From the NCBI RefSeq assembly GCF_030408615.1, contig NZ_CP047187.1:2232001-2296000 (forward strand): a stretch of DNA of 64,000 bases, given 5' to 3'. Shown piece after piece: positions 17,079-25,020 of the stretch. The notes under the pieces are model-generated. The model did no database searches. It had not been told where the DNA came from and saw nothing but the letters and a program-made list of their open reading frames with translations. Position numbers and translations under genes: made by a program. This stretch comes from Corynebacterium bovis DSM 20582 = CIP 54.80 (GTDB lineage: Bacteria; Actinomycetota; Actinomycetes; Mycobacteriales; Mycobacteriaceae). How positions within the stretch are numbered: the stretch's first letter is position 1; each line of letters opens with the position of its first letter.

Positions 17079-18379
17079 GCGCGCCGGAGGGCCGCCCCTC
17101 CCCCGCCGACGCCGCACCCGCCGAACCCACCGGCACCGCAGCCCCCGCCACCGGCCCGGCCACGACCGCCGCCGCGCGGGTCGCCCGGCGCGCCCGCCGC
17201 TCCGCCCTGCTCGGCGCGGTGTTCCTCATGGCCACCTCGGCGATCGGCCCGGGGTTCCTCACGCAGACCGCGAGCTTCACCTCGTCGCTCGGGGCGGCCT
17301 TCGCGTTCGTCATCGTCGTCTCGGTGCTGCTCGACATCGTCATCCAGCTCAACGTGTGGCGGATCGTCGCGGTGTCGCGGCTGCGCGCGAACGAGCTGGC
17401 GGACCGGGTCGTCCCCGGGCTCGGCGTGGTCCTCGGTGTCGCGGTCGCGGTCGGCGGGGTCGTGTTCAACATCGGCAACATCGCCGGTGCCGGGCTCGGC
17501 GCGCACGCCGCGACGGGGGTCGACGTCCGCACCGCCGCGACGGTCACGGCCGTGCTCGCCGTCGCCCTGTTCCTCGTGAAGAAGGCGGGCCGGATCATGG
17601 ACCGGGTGATCGTGGGCCTGGGGTTCACGATGATCGCGCTCACGGTGTACGTCGCGGTGCGGTCGCACCCGCCGCTCGGGGAGGCGGTGCGCAACGTCGT
17701 CGCCCCGGGCACGGTCGACGTCCTCGCGATCGTGACGCTCGTCGGCGGCACGGTCGGCGGGTACATCACGTTCGCCGGGGCGCACCGGATGCTCGACTCG
17801 GGCCAGGGCGGGGTGGAGAACCTGCCGTCGGTGACGCGCACGTCGGTCGTCGGCGTCGTCGTCACGGGGGTCATGCGGTCGGTGCTGTTCCTCGCGGTGC
17901 TCGGCGTCGTCGCCGGTGGGGTGTCCCTGGGGACGACGAACCCCGCCGGGGACGCCTTCCGGGCCGTCGCGGGGGACGTCGGGGAGACCCTGTTCGGTGT
18001 CGTGCTGTGGGCGGCGGCGTTGTCCTCGGTCGTCGGGGCGTCGTACACGTCGGCGACGTTCCTCACCCGCCGTCGCGGGGGCGGGGCGGGGGACCGGCGG
18101 CAGGCGGTGACGACGGTCGTCTTCATCGCCGTGTCGCTCGTGCTCTACCTCGTCATGGGGTCCGCCCCGGCGACGCTGCTCGTCTTCGCCGGCGCGTTCA
18201 ACGGGCTCATCCTGCCGGTCGGCCTGGCGATCATGCTGTACGTCGCGGTGTTCCGGTCGCGGGACCTGCTCCACGGCTACCGGTACCCGCGGTGGCTGCT
18301 CGTCCTCGGCGTCCTCGGGCTGGTGGTGACGGTGTACCTCGCGGTGCGGTCGTTCGGTCAGGTCTTCGCGATCCTCTGA
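17075..18379 (+). CDS. NRAMP-related transporter of the 5-oxoprolinase locus
   Basis: 434 aa with about eleven membrane segments. The opening span reads ATSAIGPGFLTQTASFTSSLG, where classical NRAMP metal transporters have DPGN; the later metal-binding MPH motif is also absent (GGYITFAGAHRMLDSG instead). It is therefore probably not a Mn/Fe transporter. NRAMP-like proteins are often encoded beside PxpABC, and pxpA follows 91 nt downstream, so import of 5-oxoproline or a related amino-acid derivative is the natural guess (inference). GTG 17075 overlaps the preceding stop. The first 40 residues are a Pro/Ala-rich cytosolic tail. Confidence 0.8.
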   Translation: MSAPEGRPSPADAAPAEPTGTAAPATGPATTAAARVARRARRSALLGAVFLMATSAIGPGFLTQTASFTSSLGAAFAFVIVVSVLLDIVIQLNVWRIVAVSRLRANELADRVVPGLGVVLGVAVAVGGVVFNIGNIAGAGLGAHAATGVDVRTAATVTAVLAVALFLVKKAGRIMDRVIVGLGFTMIALTVYVAVRSHPPLGEAVRNVVAPGTVDVLAIVTLVGGTVGGYITFAGAHRMLDSGQGGVENLPSVTRTSVVGVVVTGVMRSVLFLAVLGVVAGGVSLGTTNPAGDAFRAVAGDVGETLFGVVLWAAALSSVVGASYTSATFLTRRRGGGAGDRRQAVTTVVFIAVSLVLYLVMGSAPATLLVFAGAFNGLILPVGLAIMLYVAVFRSRDLLHGYRYPRWLLVLGVLGLVVTVYLAVRSFGQVFAIL

Positions 18380-18470
18380 GGCCGCCGTGACGGGCCGGCG
18401 GGTGTCACAATGGACGGGACGGCGTCGACCCCGACCGGCACACCTGCACCACGACCGACAGGAGGAGCCC

Positions 18471-19316
18471 ATGACCGGCCCCACGGAGACCACCCGCACC
18501 ATCGACCTGAACTCGGACCTCGGCGAGGGGTTCGGGTCGTGGTCGACGGGGGACGACTCGGCGGTGCTGGACATCGTCTCCAGCGCGAACCTGGCCTGCG
18601 GTTTCCACGCGGGCGACCCGACGATCATGGCGGACCGCTGCCGGCGGGCCGCCGCGCGCGGGGTGCGGGTCGGGGCGCACATCGCGTACCGGGACCTGGC
18701 GGGGTTCGGTCGGCGCGCGATGGCGTACGCCCCGGAGGACCTCACGGCGGAGGCGGTGTACCAGATCGGGGCGTTGCACCTCACGGCCGTCGTCGCCGGG
18801 ACGCGGGTCCGGTACGTCAAGCCGCACGGCGCGCTGTACAACACGATCGCCCGGGACGAGACGCAGGCCCGCGCGGTCGTCGCCGCGTTGACGCAGGTCA
18901 ACGCCGCCCGGGGGCGGCACGCCCCGCTGGCGCTCATGGTGCAGCCCGGGACGGTCGTCGAGCACGTCGCCCGGGGCGAGGGGGTCCCGGTCATCCGGGA
19001 GGCCTTCGCCGACCGGGGCTACACCCCTGATGGCACACTCGTGTCACGACGGGAGCCGGGGGCGATGATCGACGACCCCGCGGAGGCGGCCCGGCGCATG
19101 GTCCGCCTCGTCACCGAGGGTGTCGTCACGGCGGTCGACGGCACGGACATCGCGCTGGACGTGGACTCGGTCTGCGTCCACGGGGACAGCCCCCACGCGG
19201 TGGAGATGTCCCGCACCGTGCGGGAGGCGCTCGTCGCCGCCGGGGTGACGGTCACCGCGCCGGGCGAGGCGACGAGCCCCGCCCCGGGAGACGCCCCGGC
19301 CCCCGCCGGGTCCTGA
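18471..19316 (+). CDS. pxpA: 5-oxoprolinase subunit A (LamB/YcsF family)
   Basis: 281 aa. With PxpB and PxpC it opens 5-oxoproline to glutamate using ATP, removing a spontaneous glutamine-derived damage product. Family signatures are DLNSDLGEGFG at the N-terminus, SSANLACGFHAGDP, VKPHGALYN and VCVHGDSPHAV near the end. The ATG at 18471 has a strong GGAGGAG site upstream. It is the first of three pxp genes in order A-B-C, behind the NRAMP-like gene. The last 20 residues are a Pro/Ala tail. Confidence 0.95.
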   Translation: MTGPTETTRTIDLNSDLGEGFGSWSTGDDSAVLDIVSSANLACGFHAGDPTIMADRCRRAAARGVRVGAHIAYRDLAGFGRRAMAYAPEDLTAEAVYQIGALHLTAVVAGTRVRYVKPHGALYNTIARDETQARAVVAALTQVNAARGRHAPLALMVQPGTVVEHVARGEGVPVIREAFADRGYTPDGTLVSRREPGAMIDDPAEAARRMVRLVTEGVVTAVDGTDIALDVDSVCVHGDSPHAVEMSRTVREALVAAGVTVTAPGEATSPAPGDAPAPAGS

Positions 19317-19404
19317 CGCCCCGACACCCCGGGCCCCGGCCCCCTGACCGACACCCGACGGCACCCCTGACAGCACCCCGACAGCATCCCGACGAAAGGA
19401 CCCC

Positions 19405-20085
19405 ATGCCCCCGGAGACCCCCTCCCCCGTGTTCCGCCGCGTCGGCCGCACCGGCTGGCTCGTCGACCTCGCCGACGCCCCGGACCCCGGGGCCGCGGTC
19501 CAGTCCGTCGCGGCCGGGCTGCGGTCCCTCGCCGCGGACGGCGGGCTGACCGGGGTCGTGGACCTCGTCCCCGCCGCGGAGACGGTGCTCGTGACGGTCG
19601 ACGGGGACGCGCCGGACCCGCGCGGCGTCATCGCCGCCCACTGGTCGGCCCTGCTCGCGACGGAGGTCACGGCCGGCGGTGACGAGGTGGAGATCCCCGT
19701 CCGCTACGACGGCCCGGATCTCGCCGGGGCGGCGGAGGCCGCGGGGATGACGCCCGCGGCGTTCCGGGAGTGGCACCGGGGCACGACGTGGCGGGCCGCG
19801 TTCGGCGGCTTCGCGCCCGGGTTCTTCTACCTCGTGCCCGTCGCGGGGGCGGACGGCTCCACCCCGACGGTCCCGGACATCCCCCGGCGCCCGACGCCGC
19901 GCACGTCCGTCCCGGCGGGCTCGGTCGCCGTAGCGGCGGGGTACTCGGCGGTGTACCCGTCGTCCTCCCCCGGCGGCTGGCAGCTCATCGGCTCGACGGA
20001 CGCCGTGCTCTGGGACACCGACCGCCCGCAGCCGAACCTCATCACCGCAGGCCAGACCGTCCGATTCACAGAGGTGACAGCATGA
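19405..20085 (+). CDS. pxpB: 5-oxoprolinase subunit B
   Basis: 226 aa, allophanate-hydrolase subunit 1 fold. The diagnostic segment FGGFAPGFFYL lies around residue 135 and is followed by IPRRPTPRTSVPAGSV. It forms the catalytic complex with PxpC. An AAAGGA site lies upstream of ATG 19405. Its last codons overlap the start of pxpC by 4 nt (ATGA), so expression is coupled. The 88-bp gap after pxpA contains short CCGACA-type repeats. Confidence 0.95.
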   Translation: MPPETPSPVFRRVGRTGWLVDLADAPDPGAAVQSVAAGLRSLAADGGLTGVVDLVPAAETVLVTVDGDAPDPRGVIAAHWSALLATEVTAGGDEVEIPVRYDGPDLAGAAEAAGMTPAAFREWHRGTTWRAAFGGFAPGFFYLVPVAGADGSTPTVPDIPRRPTPRTSVPAGSVAVAAGYSAVYPSSSPGGWQLIGSTDAVLWDTDRPQPNLITAGQTVRFTEVTA

Positions 20086-20969
20086 CCGCCACCGACCGCA
20101 CGCTGACCGTCGCGGAGACCGGGCCGTTGACGCTCGTCGAGGACATGGGCCGCCCGGGGCACGCGGACACGGGTGTCACGGGGTCGGGTGCGTTCGACCG
20201 GGCGTCGGCCCGGCAGGCGAACGTGGCCGTGGGGAACCCGCCGGACGCCCCGCTGCTGGAGGTGCTGCTCGGCGGCCTCGACGTCACGGCCGGCTGCCCG
20301 GTGACGGTCGCGGTGACGGGCATCGACGCCCCGCTCACCGTCCACCCGGCCGCGGGGCGCGCGCGGCCGGGGCACACGCGCACGGTCGTCCGGCTCGCCG
20401 CCGGGGACCGGCTGGTGCTCGGCACGGCGACGTCCGGGTTGCGCGGGTACGTCGCGTTCTCCGGGGGTGTCGACGCCGCGTTCGTCCTGGGCTCCGCCTC
20501 CACGGACACGTTGGGGTCGCTCGGCCCGGCGCCGGTGGCCCCGGGGCCGCTCCACCTCGGCCCGCCGGCGGGCGCGGGGGACGCGCCGCCGCACCGGCGG
20601 GGCGGGTTCCTCCCGCCGCTGCGTCCGACGGCGGTGGTGGTGGACGTCGTCCCCGGTCCCCGTGAGGACCGGGTGGCGCCGGAGTCGGTGGAGACGTTCT
20701 ACACCCGCGTGTACCGGGTGACGCCGCAGTCCGACCGGGTGGGGGTGCGGCTCGACGGGCCGCCGTTGACGACGCTCGGCGGCTCGCTGCCGAGTGAGGG
20801 GACCGTCCGGGGGACGATCCAGGTCCCGCCGTCGGGCGTGCCGACGGTGTTCGGGCCGGACCACCCCGTGACCGGCGGTTATCCGGTCATCGGCGCGGCG
20901 ACCCCGGAGTCCGTCGACGCCCTCGCCCAGGCCGCCCCGGGCACCGAGGTGCGGTTCCGGCGCGTGTGA
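20082..20969 (+). CDS. pxpC: 5-oxoprolinase subunit C
   Basis: 295 aa, allophanate-hydrolase subunit 2 fold. Recognisable blocks are VEDMGRPGHADTGVTGSG near the start, LRGYVAFSGGVD in the middle and PSEGTVRGTIQVPPSG near the C-terminus. It partners PxpB. Parts of its 3' end have been copied twice downstream (21911-21981 and 22959-23014) together with the secreted-protein genes. A strong bidirectional hairpin follows its stop. Confidence 0.95.
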   Translation: MTATDRTLTVAETGPLTLVEDMGRPGHADTGVTGSGAFDRASARQANVAVGNPPDAPLLEVLLGGLDVTAGCPVTVAVTGIDAPLTVHPAAGRARPGHTRTVVRLAAGDRLVLGTATSGLRGYVAFSGGVDAAFVLGSASTDTLGSLGPAPVAPGPLHLGPPAGAGDAPPHRRGGFLPPLRPTAVVVDVVPGPREDRVAPESVETFYTRVYRVTPQSDRVGVRLDGPPLTTLGGSLPSEGTVRGTIQVPPSGVPTVFGPDHPVTGGYPVIGAATPESVDALAQAAPGTEVRFRRV

Positions 20970-20980
20970 ACGCGACACCA

Positions 20981-21015
20981 CAGGTGACGACCACGTCACG
21001 TGTGGTCGTCACCTG
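20981..21015. terminator. Bidirectional hairpin terminator between pxpC and secreted gene 1
   Basis: A perfect 14-bp inverted repeat, CAGGTGACGACCAC (20981-20994) with its complement at 21002-21015 and a 7-nt loop, sits between convergent genes. A degraded copy of the same hairpin is found at 21995-22025 in the second duplicated unit. Confidence 0.75.
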
Positions 21016-21054
21016 CTTCGCTGACGCGGCACCGGATGTGGGCGCCGCGTCAGG

Positions 21055-21522
21055 TCACAAGGACCCGGCGATACGCCCCAGCGACCCGGCGACCGACTCG
21101 AACCCGGTGCTGATGAACGCCCCGGTCGCCGCACCGACCGTCTGCAGGTACTCCCCGACGGTCACCTCTTCCAGGTTGCACCACTGCATGATCGCGATGG
21201 GCTGACGGATGCCGTCCATCGGGCCGATGTAGGGCTTCCACGAGTCGTAACACGCCTGCGCGGACGCCTCGCTCGTCGGCCCGAAACGCAGCGCGTTCCG
21301 CTGCTTCGGCGTGAGCTTGGCCATCGCCGCCTTGGGCATGATCGCGTCCGCGAGGAACCGCATGTTGTAGACGTCCGTGTAGTACGGGAACTCCGGGCGG
21401 GAGTAGATCCTTCCACCCGTCCCCGTATCAGCGGCGACAGCAGCCGGGGCAGACACACCGATCCCCGCCGCCACAACCAGGGACACACATCCCGCAAGCA
21501 TTGTTTTCCTCATGGCAGTCAT
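21055..21522 (-). CDS. Small secreted protein, tandem paralogue 1
   Basis: 155 aa of a family I do not recognise. ATG 21522 is chosen because AAAGGAG lies 6 nt upstream; earlier in-frame ATGs lack a site. Residues 1-30 are a classical signal peptide (hydrophobic LAGCVSLVVAAGIGV, cleavage probably AVA-A), giving a mature protein of about 125 aa. The core has FPYYTD, RFLADAIMPKAAMAKLTPKQ, Cys91 in QACYD and Cys115 in WCNLEEV, the latter two able to form one disulfide. The last 35 residues form a Gly/Ala/Ser-rich, probably amphipathic helix. Small secreted alpha-helical proteins with one disulfide include corynebacterial cell-wall channels of the PorB/PorC kind; that is only an architectural resemblance. 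Paralogues lie at 22066 and 23045. Confidence 0.75.
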   Translation of the reverse strand: MTAMRKTMLAGCVSLVVAAGIGVSAPAAVAADTGTGGRIYSRPEFPYYTDVYNMRFLADAIMPKAAMAKLTPKQRNALRFGPTSEASAQACYDSWKPYIGPMDGIRQPIAIMQWCNLEEVTVGEYLQTVGAATGAFISTGFESVAGSLGRIAGSL

Positions 21523-21545
21523 GAGTTCTCCTTTCGTCATGTCAA

Positions 21546-21574
21546 ACACTATGGCTTCACTCCCGATACGTCAA
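21546..21574 (-). promoter_or_regulatory. Promoter of secreted gene 1
   Basis: On the minus strand a -35 TTGACG (21569-21574) and a -10 TAGTGT (21546-21551) are separated by exactly 17 bp. The same arrangement is conserved in paralogue 2. The leader is only about 20 nt. Confidence 0.7.
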
Positions 21575-21910
21575 CAGCTTCCGGTCATTTTTTTTGAAAA
21601 TGTTCCCGCTCGCCCCCGGTGATTAGCAAAACCTCGTCGAGAGTAGCCGCCAACAGCGATAACGACCGTATTCTTACCCCCGTCTCCTACACCACCCACT
21701 AACCCGCGCCTCACCGTCACCCACCAGAAACAAACCGCAACCTGTCAATAATTCAACACCGCAGAACCCAGAATGATATTGCGGGAGAAAGCCTCATGAC
21801 CAAAGCGAAATATCGAACCTATTGCGACAAATCTTCTCAAAATTGATCCCACTGTTCCGCCCCTGCACACCACACACCCTGACACGATCAGCGTGCCCCA
21901 CCACGCCCCC
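21575..21910. other. AT-richer non-coding block upstream of secreted gene 1
   Basis: No credible gene. It starts with a run of eight T (21588-21595) and contains a block, about 21739-21783 (CCTGTCAATAATTCAACACC onward to GATATTGCGG), that is nearly identical to 22751-22797 upstream of paralogue 2. Such conservation in otherwise diverged flanks suggests a regulator site or a small RNA. Confidence 0.6.
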
Positions 21911-21981
21911 CGACCCCGGAGCCCGTCGACGCCCTCACCTAGGCCGCCCCGGGCACCGAGGTGCGGTTCCGCCGCGTGTGA
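21911..21981 (+). pseudogene. Fossil fragment of the pxpC 3' end (copy 2)
   Basis: Matches the last 71 bp of pxpC (20899-20969) with a few substitutions, including one that creates TAG in CTCACCTAGGCC, and keeps the terminal TGA. It was carried along when the secreted gene was duplicated and is not expressed as protein. Confidence 0.85.
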
Positions 21982-22065
21982 GTGCCACTCAGAAGGTGAC
22001 GACCACGTCACGTGTGGTCGTCATCCCCGTGAACGCAGCGCCGGATGCGTGAGAGTCACGTCAGG

Positions 22066-22533
22066 TCACAAGGACCCGGTGATACGCCCCAACGATCCCA
22101 TAACCGAATCGAACCCGGCACCGATAAACGCCCCGGTCGCCACACCGACCGTCTGCAGGTATTCCCCGACGGTCACCTCCTCAAAGTTGCATCGGATGAG
22201 ATAAGCGGCTGTCGGCGTCAACTCCGAGCCCGGATCAACGTAGAACTTCCACTTGTCGTAGCAGGCCTGCGCCGACGCCGCACTGGTCGGACCGAAACGC
22301 AGCGCGTTCCGCTGCTTCGGCGTGAGCTTGGCCATTGCGACCTTAGGCATGATGTCATCCGCAAGGAATCTCGGGCCGTAGTTGTCCGTGTAGTACGGGA
22401 AACCCGGAAGCGAATATGTCTTCCCACCCGCATCCACATCATCAGCGTGAGCAGCCGGGGCAGACACACCGATCCCCGCTGCCACGACCAGGGACGCACA
22501 TCCCGCGAGCATTCTTTTCCTCATGGCAGTCAT
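22066..22533 (-). CDS. Small secreted protein, tandem paralogue 2
   Basis: 155 aa, closely related to paralogue 1, with an almost identical signal peptide (MTAMRKRMLAGCASLVVAAG) and ribosome site AAAGGAG. The core has FPYYTD, RFLADDIMPKVAMAKLTPKQ, QACYDKWKF and RCNFEEVTVGEYLQ, so both cysteines are kept. The tail differs from the other two copies (GAFIGAGFDSVMGSLGRITG). In the region between the two Cys it is closer to paralogue 3 than to 1, while its promoter and signal peptide match paralogue 1, suggesting recombination between copies. A run of 14 C lies upstream of its promoter. Function unknown; presumably cell-surface or secreted. Confidence 0.75.
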   Translation of the reverse strand: MTAMRKRMLAGCASLVVAAGIGVSAPAAHADDVDAGGKTYSLPGFPYYTDNYGPRFLADDIMPKVAMAKLTPKQRNALRFGPTSAASAQACYDKWKFYVDPGSELTPTAAYLIRCNFEEVTVGEYLQTVGVATGAFIGAGFDSVMGSLGRITGSL

Positions 22534-22556
22534 GAGTTCTCCTTTCGTCATATCGA

Positions 22557-22585
22557 ACGCTATGGCTTCACTTCCGACACGTCAA
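22557..22585 (-). promoter_or_regulatory. Promoter of secreted gene 2
   Basis: Minus strand -35 TTGACG (22580-22585), 17-bp spacer, -10 TAGCGT (22557-22562); one base different from the -10 of paralogue 1. Confidence 0.7.
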
Positions 22586-22617
22586 CAGCAGACGGCCAAT
22601 TTGCTTGGAAATGTTCA

Positions 22618-22631
22618 CCCCCCCCCCCCCC
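22618..22631. repeat. Homopolymer of 14 C (G on the coding strand)
   Basis: Lies 33 bp upstream of the -35 of secreted gene 2. Paralogue 1 has only short C runs at the same place. Tracts this long slip during replication. Confidence 0.9.
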
Positions 22632-22958
22632 GGCGGTCACCCCAAAGTCCCGTCGGGGGTAGCTCTCAACAGCGGCAATGACCAGTTCATTACCCCCGCC
22701 AACTGCTCCCCACTAGCCCACACCCCACCGCGACCCACCAGAAATGAACCGCCACCTGTCAATAATTCAACACCGCAGAACCCAGAATGATATTGCGGAA
22801 GAAGGCCCCGTGATTAATGCCAGATGTCGAACCTTTTGCGACAAACTCTTCTTGAAATCCATCCCTCTCCCCCTCCACGGCAGGTCCCCCTCGACCCGGT
22901 CAGCGCGCCCCACCGCGCTCCCCCCCTATCCCGGTTCGACCTTTGACCCCCCAAGCTC
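22632..22958. other. Non-coding block upstream of secreted gene 2
   Basis: No credible gene in about 330 bases. It holds the second copy of the conserved block (about 22751-22797) and then diverges into C-rich sequence before the third unit. Confidence 0.6.
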
Positions 22959-23014
22959 GATCCAGGCCCCGCCGTCGGGCGTGCCGACGGTGTTCGGGCC
23001 GGACCACACCGTGA
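22959..23014 (+). pseudogene. Fossil fragment of pxpC (copy 3)
   Basis: Matches pxpC 20816-20871 (GATCCAGG to CCGTGA) with two or three substitutions, then jumps directly to the sequence next to the secreted-gene stop. Relative to unit 1 about 150 bp, including the hairpin, has been deleted. Confidence 0.85.
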
Positions 23015-23044
23015 ACGCGGCGCCGGATGTGGCGCCGCGTCAGG

Positions 23045-23518
23045 TCACAGGGACCCGGCGATGCGGCCCAGCGACCCCGCGACCGACTCGAACCCGGTGC
23101 TGATGAACGCCCCGGTCGCCGCACCGACCGTCTGCAGGTACTCCCCGACGGTCACCTCCTCAAAGTTGCAGCGGATCGAATACCAGGGCAGCGTCACCGG
23201 CCCGGGGCCCGGATCAGCGACGAACTTCCACTTGTCGTAGCAGGCCTGCGCGGACGCCGCACTGGTCGGCCCGAAACGCAGCGCGTTCCGCTGCTTCGGC
23301 GTGAGCTTGGCCATCGCCGCCTTAGGCATGATGTCGTCCGCAAGGAACCTCGATCCGTCCCAGTCGGTGTAGTACGGGAAGATCGGGTCCGAGTACGTCT
23401 TCGAGGGGGCGGGGGACTGCTGCGCCGCCGGAGCGGCGGTCGCCGGTGCCGCGAGGCCCACAACCAGGGCGGTCGCAGCCAGCGCGGAGGACAGACGGGT
23501 GACACGTGAGGACAACAT
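23045..23518 (-). CDS. Small secreted protein, tandem paralogue 3
   Basis: 157 aa. The signal peptide is different (MLSSRVTRLSSALAATALVV, cleavage near ATAA), and so is the promoter region, which is GC-rich and carries GGGGTCACCAC twice. The mature core is the shared family: FPYYTD, RFLADDIMPKAAMAKLTPKQ, QACYDKWKF, IRCNFEEV, with both cysteines. The last 25 residues are identical to paralogue 1 rather than 2. AGGGAG precedes ATG 23518. This may be the ancestral or most diverged copy. Function unknown; probably secreted or in the mycolate cell wall. Confidence 0.75.
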   Translation of the reverse strand: MLSSRVTRLSSALAATALVVGLAAPATAAPAAQQSPAPSKTYSDPIFPYYTDWDGSRFLADDIMPKAAMAKLTPKQRNALRFGPTSAASAQACYDKWKFVADPGPGPVTLPWYSIRCNFEEVTVGEYLQTVGAATGAFISTGFESVAGSLGRIAGSL

Positions 23519-23717
23519 GGTGGGACTCCCTGAATCGTGGTGACCCCGACCCTGGGGACCGGGGCGGTGAGCTGTGGTGACCCCGGCCCGCGCGGACCGG
23601 AGCGGCCGCACCGACGTCCGGGACACCGCGGCGGCGTGCCCGCACCCTACCGCAGCACATTTGCAGCCGCCAAGGGTTCCGCGGATTCCCCGAGGTTCCC
23701 TGAGGTTCCCCGGGGTG

Positions 23718-24977
23718 TCAGGCCCCGCCCGGGCCGTCCCCGTCCTCCCCGTCCTCCCCGTCCTCCCAGACCTCCGGCGGCCGCTTCGGCCGCTCCACGG
23801 TCGGCCGCAACGCGGCCACCGCCGACTCCCGCGACAGGCCGCAGATCTGCAGGGCGTCGACAATGATCGACCGGCACTGGGCCAGCACGACATGCCCCGA
23901 CAACCCGGAATCCCCCGCGACCCACAGGCCGGCCCGCCCCGCGATGAACTGCAGCCGCCGCGTGATGTCCGGGATCTCGACGAGCTGCCGGCGACTCCCC
24001 CGCGAACCCCCCTGCGCGTACAGGGCGCCGAGGTGCCCCAGCGCGTCCGAGAGGTCCCGGATCAGCCGGGGCATCCGTTCGTCGACCTCCTCCCGGTCGT
24101 CGATCATGAGCTCCGCCCTGCGCGCGAGGACCCGCGAGTTCCGCATGACGTTGTCCACGGGGGCGAGGATGCGCGTCATGCTCTTCGAGTGCCGCCGCGC
24201 GGTCCAGTAGATCGGCGACAGCGACACGATCTCCTGCCCACCCGACGCCTCGCTGAGCAGCGCGTTCACCCCGGTCTGGGTGCCGCGGGCGGTCTCCAGG
24301 GCCTCGCGGATGTGGGTGGCGTCCCGGTCCTCGATGCCCTCGGCGACGTCGTCGAGGACGAGCGCGGCCTTGCTGATGAGGGAGGACACCTCCCGGCGGG
24401 CGGCCCGCAGCGGACTGCTGGGGACGACGGCCATGACGATGAGACCGATGACACCGCCGATGAGGGCGTCGACCATCCGGCTGAGGTTGCCCGCGGTGCC
24501 GGGCGGGATGAGGGTGGCGACGAGCACCGCCGAGCCCGCCGCCTGGGTCGGCACCATCGCCCCCTTGTCGACGAACACGGCGAGGAGGATCGCGACGAGG
24601 ACGACGACGGCCACCTGCCAGTAGCCGCTGCCGATGACGGACACGATGACGTCCCCGATGCCGATGCCGACGGCCGTGCCGAGGACGAGTTCGAACCCCC
24701 GCCGCAGGCGCGTCCCGCCGGACACCCCGAGGCTGATCACCGCCGCGATCGGGGCGAAGAACGCCCGCTGGTGGCCCATGACGTCCGTGGCGAACCACAG
24801 GGCGAGGCCGGCGGCGATGGCGCACTGGACGGCGAAGACCCACGCCTCCCGCACCCGGTGCCAGCCCTGGACCGGGGCGATGCGCCGCAGGCTCGCGGCC
24901 GCGGCGCGCACCCCCTCGGAGGCGCGGAGCCGCGGGCGTTCGCGGGCGGCCTTCTCGCGGTCACGGTACTCGGACAT
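23718..24977 (-). CDS. FUSC-family membrane protein (aromatic-acid exporter-like)
   Basis: 419 aa. Residues about 45-185 hold five to six membrane segments, including QRAFFAPIAAVISLGVSGGT and a region GTRLRRGFELVLGTAVGIGIGD that is typical of the FUSC domain. The remaining half is a soluble helical domain (for example SLISKAALVLDDVAEGIEDR). Family members export aromatic acids or are of unknown function. An acidic tail with EDGEDGEDGDG ends the protein. In corynebacteria a gene of this type sits beside the fba/DUF3151 pair, as here. Confidence 0.82.
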   Translation of the reverse strand: MSEYRDREKAARERPRLRASEGVRAAAASLRRIAPVQGWHRVREAWVFAVQCAIAAGLALWFATDVMGHQRAFFAPIAAVISLGVSGGTRLRRGFELVLGTAVGIGIGDVIVSVIGSGYWQVAVVVLVAILLAVFVDKGAMVPTQAAGSAVLVATLIPPGTAGNLSRMVDALIGGVIGLIVMAVVPSSPLRAARREVSSLISKAALVLDDVAEGIEDRDATHIREALETARGTQTGVNALLSEASGGQEIVSLSPIYWTARRHSKSMTRILAPVDNVMRNSRVLARRAELMIDDREEVDERMPRLIRDLSDALGHLGALYAQGGSRGSRRQLVEIPDITRRLQFIAGRAGLWVAGDSGLSGHVVLAQCRSIIVDALQICGLSRESAVAALRPTVERPKRPPEVWEDGEDGEDGDGPGGA

Positions 24978-25020
24978 CCTGTCATTCTCGCACGTCGGCG
25001 AGACCCCTCCCCCCGGTGAC

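Larger units (their letters stand above)
20899..22870. repeat. Tandem segmental duplication, two units of about 1.01 kb
   Basis: Unit 1 (about 20899-21850) and unit 2 (about 21911-22870) each contain, in order, the pxpC 3' end, the hairpin, a minus-strand secreted-protein gene, its promoter and an AT-richer upstream block. Matching landmarks are offset by 1011-1012 bp: the pxpC stop at 20967 versus 21979, the gene start at 21522 versus 22533, the -10 at 21546 versus 22557. A third, more diverged and rearranged unit follows at about 22959-23518. Confidence 0.9.

Noticed and set aside
21745..22011. Small minus-strand ORF (88 codons) between secreted genes 1 and 2, and a similar plus-strand ORF at 22605-22790
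   Set aside because: No ribosome site, not conserved between the duplicated units, and they cross the terminator fossil or the poly-C tract.
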